A stretch of 49,276 nucleotides of DNA from Clostridia bacterium (GTDB lineage: Bacteria; Bacillota; Clostridia; Oscillospirales; Acutalibacteraceae). A program made the translations under genes and the position numbers. This document shows positions 41,736 through 49,276 of this stretch, one piece after another (within the stretch, counting starts at the first letter, position 1; each line of letters begins with the position of its first letter). The notes under the pieces are model-generated. The model worked only from the letters and a program-made list of their open reading frames with translations. It made no database searches and was not told where the DNA came from. Where the stretch lies: NCBI GenBank assembly GCA_017513245.1, contig JAFXGK010000021.1:1-49276 (forward strand), read 5' to 3'.

Positions 41736-43502
41736 TTAATTAAGTGTCAGTTTACCTAAAATATGCATTTTAATGGCGGCAATATCAATTATATCAATAG
41801 AACCGTCATTGTTTGCGTCACCGTTTAGCAGAGCACCGCCGGTTAAAGTGCGTTTGCCTAAAATATGCATCTTAACCGCGGCGATATCAATAACATCAAT
41901 CGCTCCGTCGTCGTTAGCGTCGCCGCGTACGACCTTTTTGCCATCGGTCGAAACGGTAAGGGTGCAGTCGGCGGCCGCCGTAACGGTCAGCGTGTAGAAG
42001 TTATCGTAGCCCGACTGCGAACGAACGGGAAGTTTCACGACGTTCTTTCCGGCCTTTAGACTATACGTCGCGTTGCCGGAATAGGTTGCGGTTTGCGGCA
42101 TCTTGACGTAAACCGTGGTGTTGCCCGAAATGTTTAAGGTATAGCTTTGATTATACATCGAGAAGGCGGGGGAGAGACCGGCCACGTCAATCTCGGTAAA
42201 GTAGTAGTTGTTAAGCGTATCGTTTTCGGGCGGATACGCAGGCGCCTTCTCGTACATATTCTTATATACGGGAATACGGAAGGTGAGGGAGAGGTTAGTT
42301 TTGCTCATATATACCTCGCGAATCAACTTAGCCGACGAGCGATGGTCATATATGCTCTGTGCGTATTGATGGGTGTAGGGGTTAATATCCTGCACGTCAA
42401 AGTCTTTATAATAATATGTGTCCTGACCTACTGCAATGTATCCCGAAGCGTAAAGCTTGGCGCCGCCGATTATCGATTTCGAGCGCGAGCTCCAGCCCTG
42501 CTCCTTGGCATAGGCAAGTCCGTTTGCGATAACGTCTTCGCCCGATGCCTTGTAGTTGAAGAAGTTGTAGTAGCCGGGGTATTTCTCGGTTGTGCCCGAA
42601 ATAAGGTCGCTTTTTCCTTCGCGTCCTTGCTCGAGTATCAGCGTTGAGGCAAGCACGTAGGGGTTTACGTTGGCCTGCTTGGCGGCGTCAAGAATTATCT
42701 TAACGTAGGAACCTGCGTACACCGCATCGTCCTGCGCGGCGTCAAACCCGTTGGCAAGATATGAGCCCTTGACAAACTCGGCAAGCTCGGCTTCGGTTGC
42801 GGTACCCTCGGTGTAGGACTGCTGCATAAACATATAAACCGCATCGGTATTAATAAAATTGCGCGGGTCCATATAATACTCGATAACCTCCTTAGAGGCA
42901 TCGGTCCAGTTGCCGCTGTAGGTTTTCCATTTGCCGGTGGTCCAGTTGTAGTTTTCGGGCCCCAGCGCACGCCATGAAACACCGTCACTCGTCATATTAA
43001 CCAGCTTGCGGTGACCGAGTGTTTCGTTATGTACCGCCGTTGCAAAGTCGATATCAATATTATCGGCTACGAAGTTCCAGTTGGGGTAAATCGAGTGCAG
43101 CGTTATAAGCGCATCGCGATAGCTTTCGGGGAAGGTGGCAAGCTGTTCGGCAAAGGTGCCCTCGGGAACGACCGGTTGAATAAGATAAACGTACGAGCCG
43201 TGCATATATCCCGTTATATTGTTGTAGGTTATCTTGTACCAAACCGTACCGTCGGTGAAGGTGTAACTGGCAAGAGCCGAAACGTAAACGTTTGAAACCT
43301 TGCCAAGCGAAGCACCGCTTGTGGAGTAGGTAGAGCGTATATTAACGCTGGTACCGCCAACGTATGCGGTTTGAGGTTTGTCAAATACCTTTTCAACAGG
43401 TTTTTCAGCCGTTGCGGCCGAAAGCGCCGAAAATGAAAAAACAGATGAAATTGTCAGAACGAGGCATAAAATGACCGCAACGGTCCGTATCTTCTTCGAC
43501 AT
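41736..43502 (-). CDS. Secreted peptidoglycan N-acetylglucosaminidase with SH3b and dockerin domains
   Basis: This 588-aa protein has a signal peptide (about 1-30), an SH3b cell-wall-binding domain (about 45-110: VGGTSVNIRSTYSTSG, TGYMHGSYVY), and a LytD/Auto-type glucosaminidase domain (about 115-400: YPNWNFVADNID, NPYVLASTLILEQGREG with a catalytic-type Glu, YPGYYNFFNYKA). A beta-sandwich and a C-terminal type I dockerin follow, with two Ca2+ repeats (GDANDDGAIDVIDIAAVK and GDANNDGSIDIIDIAAIK). It cuts wall glycan. The dockerin should attach it to a cohesin, such as the one encoded next. RBS AGGAG lies 7 nt before the ATG. Confidence 0.9.
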   Translation of the reverse strand: MSKKIRTVAVILCLVLTISSVFSFSALSAATAEKPVEKVFDKPQTAYVGGTSVNIRSTYSTSGASLGKVSNVYVSALASYTFTDGTVWYKITYNNITGYMHGSYVYLIQPVVPEGTFAEQLATFPESYRDALITLHSIYPNWNFVADNIDIDFATAVHNETLGHRKLVNMTSDGVSWRALGPENYNWTTGKWKTYSGNWTDASKEVIEYYMDPRNFINTDAVYMFMQQSYTEGTATEAELAEFVKGSYLANGFDAAQDDAVYAGSYVKIILDAAKQANVNPYVLASTLILEQGREGKSDLISGTTEKYPGYYNFFNYKASGEDVIANGLAYAKEQGWSSRSKSIIGGAKLYASGYIAVGQDTYYYKDFDVQDINPYTHQYAQSIYDHRSSAKLIREVYMSKTNLSLTFRIPVYKNMYEKAPAYPPENDTLNNYYFTEIDVAGLSPAFSMYNQSYTLNISGNTTVYVKMPQTATYSGNATYSLKAGKNVVKLPVRSQSGYDNFYTLTVTAAADCTLTVSTDGKKVVRGDANDDGAIDVIDIAAVKMHILGKRTLTGGALLNGDANNDGSIDIIDIAAIKMHILGKLTLN

Positions 43503-43533
43503 TTTCCACTCCTAAGTATTACATATATATCTA

Positions 43534-43562
43534 ATTATATTAAATACGCCTCATTATGTCAA
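43534..43562 (-). promoter_or_regulatory. Promoter for the dockerin/cohesin operon
   Basis: On the - strand TTGACA (43562-43557), 17-bp spacer, TATAAT (43539-43534): perfect consensus, 31 bp before the start codon. Confidence 0.85.
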
Positions 43563-43694
43563 CCTTTTAAGGGCGGTAAATGATAGAAACTAAGGTAAAA
43601 AAAGAACTTTACGGTAAAAACGCCAAGAAAGAGTGAAAATAAACAATAAAACCAACAAACAAAGGTTACAATTGGTTAAAAGTTCGTATAATGC

Positions 43695-43724
43695 TTGACA
43701 TTTATACTAATTTTTTAGTAAAAT
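43695..43724 (+). promoter_or_regulatory. Promoter for the giant modular esterase gene
   Basis: TTGACA (43695-43700), 18-bp spacer, TAAAAT (43719-43724). It is divergent from the dockerin/cohesin promoter 130 bp away. The 283-bp gap between the two genes holds nothing else I can name. Confidence 0.7.
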
Positions 43725-43785
43725 TGATATGCGTATTTGTACCATTTAAAATGGGCAGGTAGTTTTATTAAAAAGGAGTGTTATT

Positions 43786-46700
43786 ATGAAAAAGCTGCTT
43801 AGCATTATTTTGTCGGTAATGCTTATCGTAAGTGCTTTATCGGTGCTTATGGTTCTGCCGACTACAGCAGCCACAACCCCCACGACCCCCGAAAACCTCA
43901 TAGTGAATGGCGACATTTCTATGGGTACTTGGTCCGAGCAGGGCTATACAGAGCCTGCTATGGGCGAGGAAAACTGGGGTATGATAGCCGTCAATAACGC
44001 CTATGGTTGGCGTTCTTCCGGCTACGTAACCGCAGAAACCAACGCATCCTACGGTAAGCCCTATAGCAATGCCGCTATGTACTGGCATAACCGTGGTATC
44101 ATGGTGACCAGCCATCCCGAAAATGTTTCCACTGCGCCTTCTATGCAGGTTAACAAGTGGAATCAGTCTATGCAGGATATTCTTCTTGAGGCAGGCAAGA
44201 CCTATAAGGTTACCGCCAGTGCCACCTTCCTTCCTGCAACAACCGCCTCGAATTATACCGCCAATTTCGATATTGCTATCGTAAATCAGGGCGGTAAGTT
44301 TGTTGATGCCGTAACAAATAAGTTCACCGGTGTTTCAGGCAAGTCGTATGACCTTTGCGATTCGGGCGACGATATTTATAATTCGCTCTACGTTGACACC
44401 AGTGTAGCAGGCTTCCCGACCTTTACGTACAGCGATGCTACTTATTGGGATTTCGGCGGCTTTAAGGAGTATTCCTTTGTCTTCAATTCCGATGACGTTA
44501 TAAAGGACTATGCTCTCACCGCTGATGAAAACGGCTATTACACAGCCACCCTCGCAATTCAGAACAATTCCAGCCTTGTTATGATAGCCGACGATATCTC
44601 GGTATACGAGGTTGCAACCGTTTCGGCAACCGATGGCGGTGTTGTTAACACCGATGCGGTAATAGTTGGCTCTACCGCAACCCTCGTTGCAAAGCCCTAC
44701 TACGGCAACGGCTTCGCAGGTTGGTATCAGGGTGAAACCCTCGTATCCGATAAGGCAACCTACACCGGCGTAGTTACCGATGATATAACCGCAAAGTTTA
44801 ACGTCTTTAACCAGATTGTAGACGGTGACTTTGAATCGGGCACCACCGCAGGTGTTGACGCCTTTAATGCAATAACCAACCACTACGGACATCCCGGCGC
44901 TTGCTATAATGCATCGCTCGTTGCTCCCGTTGGTTCTACTGCATCCAAGCACGGCAACTACGTTGCTCAGCTTAACTTCACCAACAAAACCAGCGCATCC
45001 AACCGTCAGGTTCTTAACATTCCCGTAACCATCGAGAAGAATAAGACCTATTATTTCGAAACCGCAGTTTATAACATTGACACCAACGTTGCAGAACCCC
45101 GTTATAACGTAGTGTTCACTCCCGCAAACACCATCGCTTGGAACTCGGGCAACATTGCTCAGTACGTTGACTCCTTTACCTTCAACTTCTACAGCGAGAA
45201 GAACGGCGTTTCCTCTAACGTTTGGTCCTGGCAGGGAAGTGCCACCGTTGATAGCGGCAAGACCGTTAAAAACTCGGCATTCGAGCTTAACTCCGCCGCT
45301 AACGTTGGCGTTTATCAGCCCAATGAGTGGTCGGTAATCCGCTTTATATTCGAATCGGGCGACAGCGCTGATTTATTCGGCAATGCCGATTCGGTAACCA
45401 TCAATCTTCAGCTTGGCGCTCAGGGTTCGGCTTCTACCACCGGCCGCGACCTTCAGTTCGATAATATGTTCTTCGGCGAGGCTTCGAGCGCAACAGCCGT
45501 TCCCACCGCAACCGCCGGTGGCTATATCAAGACTGAAGCAGGCGCAGAAGCTTCGGCTACACCAATGTATATTAAGAGCACCGCTTCGGGCGCAGCCTTC
45601 GGTGCAAACGATAAAAACGTTTCCTACTATCCCGTAGTAGCAAGCGGCGACGTTGTTACCGCTTGTCCTTACTTTGGCAACTCCTTCGCAGGCTGGTATG
45701 ACAGCGCAGCAGCCGATGCTAAGCTTCTCTCCACCAATGCTACCTATTCAGGCGGCCAGCCCGGTGTTGTTGCCAAGTTTAATCAGTTTAACCAGATTGA
45801 TAACGGCGACTTTGAAGATGGCGACGTTAAAGATTTTTACATTAAGAACGGCGCTTATGGCTCCAGCATTCTCACCGAGGCAAACGGAAACAAATTCTTC
45901 CGTATGCAGACAACCACAACCGGCAACGATTTATACGCATATCAGTTCGGTTTCACACTTGAGAAGAACAAGAAATACATAGTTTCTTATGATCTGCGTT
46001 CGGGTGCCGATGAAAACGGAAACCTCATTTCCACTCAGGGAAGTGCCTTCCGCAGAATGCTCCTTGAGCGCACCGGTGAAAACAAACACACCTGGGGCAA
46101 GGTAACCTTTGCCGACACCTACACCTTAACTTCGGGTAATGATCACAGCGCCTATCGCGGCACGTTCGATGCCTTCCCCTCGGGCGGCAGTGATTTAAAC
46201 CCTGCAGCATCTTCTACGTCCTTCCCGGGCACCTTCACAAAGGATGTAACCGATTGGACCCATTATTCTATTGTTATTGATACTTCTTCCATAAAGATTA
46301 AGGACGTTGAAGCAACCGGCGACAGCGTTGATTTCAACCTCCTTTTCGGACCTAACGGCGCCTGCACAATGGCTCTCGATATCGACAACATCGTGGTTTC
46401 CGAGGTTGTAAACGAGGTTAACGTTGTGGCAGCCGACGGCGGCTATGCAGAGCTTGACCGCACTGCAACGACCGCAGTTCTTCCCGTAACCTACAAGGCG
46501 CATCCCATAGCAGGCTATGGGTTTGTTTCCTGGACCAACGAGGGAGGTTCGGTTGTTTCCGAAAACAGCGTATATACTACCGCAAACGCAGGCACCTTAA
46601 AGGCCAACTTTGAATCGCAGATTCCGGCTACCAATAATAACGGTGGCTTCGTTGCGGATAACGGCGACGGCAACTATATCGCCAAGCCCTATTACGGTAA

Positions 46701-49276
46701 CGTATTCGTAGGTTGGTACAACCTCGACGGTCTTGTATCCGAGGATGCTACCATCGCTTACGGCGACGCTGCTGACTGTGTTGCAACCTTCGCACAGTAC
46801 AACCAGATTGTTGACGGTGCTTTTGATTACGATACGGGCCTTGCTCTTTGGCAGAGCTATGAGGACGTTAACGCTTTCGTTATTGACGCTGCAGACGGTA
46901 TTTCGGGCGCAGGTATGAAGGGTTATTCCAACGGTAACTCGCTTATGTCTGCAAAGTATCCCGTAACCGTTAAGAAGAATTCTTCTTACGTAATGCAGTT
47001 CAATATGAAGATAGGTGATATAACCGCAAACGGTGAAAACACACCCGTTTGGGCACTTATGTTCTCGGGCAGTCCCGACGGCAGTGGCTGGGGCAACTGG
47101 CCTAAGCTTGACAGCTTTAAGATGACCTTAAGCTCTATCAGCAATCCCTCCGTTCAGTATACCGTAAGCGGCTACGATACCGCTCTTACACATCAGGCAT
47201 CGTTCTTCACGTTAAAGGAAACCTTCGGTGACGAGTGGATTGTCGCCACTATCGAGATTTCGCTTGACGACGATACCTCCTATAGCGGCAAGGGCAACCT
47301 CTTTGCCAATTCCGATACCGCAACTATCTATGCGGCCCTCGGCCATAATCAAGCTATATCGCAGTCCACGGTATATTACGATAACTTCAGCTTCTACGAG
47401 AAGACCGATATTGTCTCCTTCGAGCATAAGGAAAACGTTCGTCCCGTACGTCAGGGAATAGGCCCGATGGCAACCGGCAGCGAATATTCCTTCACACTCG
47501 ATAAGGCCGCAGGAACTACCGCAACCGTCGTTCATAACGATTCGGCAGTAGTAGCGGTTGACGGTGTTTACACCATCACACTTGACAGCGCAAACGATAT
47601 TATTGTATCGCTTGATAACGATGATGAGTATCCCGAGGCAGGTAAGGATTTTGAGGGCAACAGCTTAACCGCTTATAACCACGATCTCTACACCAAAAAC
47701 ATTTGGGATGGCGAAATCGTATATCACGAAACCGCACTTATCTATAAGGGCAGAACCGAGATACAGCTTATGTATCCCGTTTCGGATATCGTTTCGGTTC
47801 GCTCCTACGATCTCCAGACCTCCTATGTTGAGGGCTTCGATTTCGAGATCAACGAAAAGGGCAACCTCGTTATCCTCGAAGGCTCCAAGATTCCGGTAGC
47901 CAAGTTTGGTATGACCGCCGATGCGGGCTCAACAAGCGGTTGGCAGTCGGATGACGCAGATGTTTTAATCTCCGAATACAGCGATGCAACCAGCGCAAAC
48001 AGCAGTATCGTTGTTACCTATCTCCACGATACCGAGTGGGAAGGCGCAAAGCAGACCTCTGTTGTAAAGAATTTAAGTGTTTACGAAAAGCTTCAGAACG
48101 GTGAAGACGTTCATATCGTAACCTACGGCGATTCCATGAGCAGCGGTTGGAGTGCCAGCGGCGGTAAAACCAACGTTTATAAGGCTACCAACGACGGTAC
48201 CATGGATTCCAGCGGCGTTTACTTTGCTCCCTATGCTCCCAACTGGATGATTATGTACATCGAAGGACTCAAGAAGATCTATCCCGACGCCAACATCACT
48301 TGGGAGAACCTTTCTCTCGGCGGTAAGGCATCCGAGTGGGGTCTTGCAAACTTCGAGGCTCGTTACAATCTCCTCAAGAATAAGGATATCGACCTCTTTA
48401 TGATCGGTTGGGGTATCAACGATAACGGCGCAGGCCACACCGTTGAAGAGTTCAAGGCAAACGATCAGGGCATAATTGATGCCGTTCGCGCAAAGTGCCC
48501 CGAAACCTCGATTCTTCTTTACGGTGCAAACTGCACTAATACCTATGCCGAGATGTATGATTACGAAACCCTTATGGGTTACGAAGGCGCTCTCCACGAG
48601 CTCGCAGAAGAAAACACCAACACCGCAGCAACCAACCTAACCTCCATATTTATGGACGTTGTTGCTAAGAAGGAGCCCTGCGATCTCCTCGGAAACAACC
48701 TTAACCACGCAAACGACTTCGGTTGCCGCATCTACGCACAGACAATGCTCTCTGCTATGGCCCCCGTCCCCGCAGAACCCACCGTACCGGGCGAGTTCGA
48801 AGAGGGAGAGGACATCAGCGACCTCGTATCTGTAGGCAGCGGCTCCGCAGCCACCACCGACAGCTACACCGCAGATGATAAACTCGTAAACGGCTACGAC
48901 GAGGCCACAATGGGCGACGGCTACTTAAAGGTAACCGCCAACGGCACCAATGCCGGCTATCTCGACGTTGGCTTCCCCGTAGAGCTCGTTAAGGGCGAAA
49001 AGTACCTCGCACACTTCAAGCTCCGCGTACTCTCCATACTTGGTACCGATCGTTTCGACGTTCGCATTGATACCAAGGCAGCATCCTGGTCCGGTTGCCC
49101 CGAAGGCCTTGCAGGTAAGGTTTACGCAAGCTTCGGCTACGGCAGTCTCTACAGCCGTGCCCAAACCCCCGAAATCTTCGGCGGTTGGAATTCCCAGGGC
49201 TATAACAGCAAGGGCTACGTTGATTTCTATATGGTTCTCGACGCAACCGATCTCGCAGCCGAAACCCAGACCGCAT
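43786..49276 (+). CDS. Giant secreted modular protein: CBM-like modules, InlB-type repeats and SGNH esterase (3' end outside the window)
   Basis: An open frame of 1830 codons runs to the window edge from the ATG at 43786, which has AAAGGAG upstream. Residues 1-29 are a signal peptide. Four units follow, each a beta-sandwich module opening with NxIVxGDF-like text (about 38, 346, 666, 1006), as in CBM4/9-type binding modules. InlB-like repeats (GFAGWYQG, SFAGWYDS, GFVSWTNE, VFVGWYNL; about 300, 640, 910, 970) separate them. From about 1290 comes a beta-rich domain, then an SGNH hydrolase with YGDSMSSGW (Asp1449, Ser1450) and GNNLNHANDFG (His1641), and another binding module. It should be a cell-surface or free carbohydrate esterase. 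A C-terminal dockerin or anchor may lie beyond the window. Confidence 0.88.
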   Translation, partial: MKKLLSIILSVMLIVSALSVLMVLPTTAATTPTTPENLIVNGDISMGTWSEQGYTEPAMGEENWGMIAVNNAYGWRSSGYVTAETNASYGKPYSNAAMYWHNRGIMVTSHPENVSTAPSMQVNKWNQSMQDILLEAGKTYKVTASATFLPATTASNYTANFDIAIVNQGGKFVDAVTNKFTGVSGKSYDLCDSGDDIYNSLYVDTSVAGFPTFTYSDATYWDFGGFKEYSFVFNSDDVIKDYALTADENGYYTATLAIQNNSSLVMIADDISVYEVATVSATDGGVVNTDAVIVGSTATLVAKPYYGNGFAGWYQGETLVSDKATYTGVVTDDITAKFNVFNQIVDGDFESGTTAGVDAFNAITNHYGHPGACYNASLVAPVGSTASKHGNYVAQLNFTNKTSASNRQVLNIPVTIEKNKTYYFETAVYNIDTNVAEPRYNVVFTPANTIAWNSGNIAQYVDSFTFNFYSEKNGVSSNVWSWQGSATVDSGKTVKNSAFELNSAANVGVYQPNEWSVIRFIFESGDSADLFGNADSVTINLQLGAQGSASTTGRDLQFDNMFFGEASSATAVPTATAGGYIKTEAGAEASATPMYIKSTASGAAFGANDKNVSYYPVVASGDVVTACPYFGNSFAGWYDSAAADAKLLSTNATYSGGQPGVVAKFNQFNQIDNGDFEDGDVKDFYIKNGAYGSSILTEANGNKFFRMQTTTTGNDLYAYQFGFTLEKNKKYIVSYDLRSGADENGNLISTQGSAFRRMLLERTGENKHTWGKVTFADTYTLTSGNDHSAYRGTFDAFPSGGSDLNPAASSTSFPGTFTKDVTDWTHYSIVIDTSSIKIKDVEATGDSVDFNLLFGPNGACTMALDIDNIVVSEVVNEVNVVAADGGYAELDRTATTAVLPVTYKAHPIAGYGFVSWTNEGGSVVSENSVYTTANAGTLKANFESQIPATNNNGGFVADNGDGNYIAKPYYGNVFVGWYNLDGLVSEDATIAYGDAADCVATFAQYNQIVDGAFDYDTGLALWQSYEDVNAFVIDAADGISGAGMKGYSNGNSLMSAKYPVTVKKNSSYVMQFNMKIGDITANGENTPVWALMFSGSPDGSGWGNWPKLDSFKMTLSSISNPSVQYTVSGYDTALTHQASFFTLKETFGDEWIVATIEISLDDDTSYSGKGNLFANSDTATIYAALGHNQAISQSTVYYDNFSFYEKTDIVSFEHKENVRPVRQGIGPMATGSEYSFTLDKAAGTTATVVHNDSAVVAVDGVYTITLDSANDIIVSLDNDDEYPEAGKDFEGNSLTAYNHDLYTKNIWDGEIVYHETALIYKGRTEIQLMYPVSDIVSVRSYDLQTSYVEGFDFEINEKGNLVILEGSKIPVAKFGMTADAGSTSGWQSDDADVLISEYSDATSANSSIVVTYLHDTEWEGAKQTSVVKNLSVYEKLQNGEDVHIVTYGDSMSSGWSASGGKTNVYKATNDGTMDSSGVYFAPYAPNWMIMYIEGLKKIYPDANITWENLSLGGKASEWGLANFEARYNLLKNKDIDLFMIGWGINDNGAGHTVEEFKANDQGIIDAVRAKCPETSILLYGANCTNTYAEMYDYETLMGYEGALHELAEENTNTAATNLTSIFMDVVAKKEPCDLLGNNLNHANDFGCRIYAQTMLSAMAPVPAEPTVPGEFEEGEDISDLVSVGSGSAATTDSYTADDKLVNGYDEATMGDGYLKVTANGTNAGYLDVGFPVELVKGEKYLAHFKLRVLSILGTDRFDVRIDTKAASWSGCPEGLAGKVYASFGYGSLYSRAQTPEIFGGWNSQGYNSKGYVDFYMVLDATDLAAETQTA

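Noticed and set aside
44335-44952. 205-aa open frame on the - strand (and several others between 43837 and 49276)
   Set aside because: They overlap the giant + strand gene, whose frame is continuous, starts with a signal peptide and has repeated domains.

Overview
The window looks like the chromosome of a Gram-positive anaerobe of the Bacillota, class Clostridia (Oscillospirales/Ruminococcaceae-like is my guess; no 16S sequence is present). The reasons are: Shine-Dalgarno sequences and TTG/GTG starts of clostridial type, clean TTGACA-17-TATAAT promoters, U-rich intrinsic terminators, AzlC/AzlD and GtrA proteins, a V-type ATPase, and cohesin/dockerin surface proteins. Coding density is high and almost everything reads on the + strand.

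Layout. 1-435: the 3' part of a 5S rRNA gene, a tRNA-Asn-like relic carrying a structured insert, and an intact tRNA-Asn(GTT). 500-1600: an AT-rich accessory patch with an unannotated 53-aa ribbon-helix-helix regulator on the - strand, divergent from two unknown small genes. 1668-4064: small membrane and zinc-ribbon proteins and a patatin-like phospholipase. 4312-19250: a 15-kb five-gene operon-like cluster made of a secreted and membrane-anchored VWA protein, a 1182-aa tubulin/FtsZ-like GTPase, two large membrane proteins (the second ending in a zinc-ribbon plus HExxH...E module resembling DA1 peptidases), and a membrane protein with TrkA-like Rossmann domains and a RyR-like domain. This is the best candidate for a poorly described system. 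19370-29622: single genes and short operons for metabolism (SGNH hydrolase, isochorismatase, GH35 beta-galactosidase, HAD phosphatase, D-serine ammonia-lyase, GtrA, an amidohydrolase-GNAT fusion, a secreted nuclease lipoprotein, AzlCD). 29779-32432: argG-argH behind three copies of an ArgR-box-like motif. 32740-39979: a compact V-type ATPase operon (E, DUF2764, A, B, D, I, K). 40195-43502 (-): a dockerin-bearing peptidoglycan hydrolase followed by a membrane-anchored cohesin-like protein. 43786-end (+): a giant secreted modular protein with CBM-like modules, InlB-type repeats and an SGNH esterase domain, cut by the window edge.

How the parts fit. In the five-gene cluster, an outside-facing VWA domain, a cytosolic tubulin-like polymer former and several multi-pass membrane proteins with large soluble parts suggest a membrane-associated cytoskeletal or envelope-remodelling machine with a sensor subunit. 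The cohesin and dockerin genes next to each other suggest a surface docking pair that tethers a cell-wall hydrolase. The V-ATPase K subunit keeps the residues that bind Na+ in the Enterococcus hirae rotor ring, so the ATPase probably moves Na+. All functions are read from motifs by eye; no database search was run.
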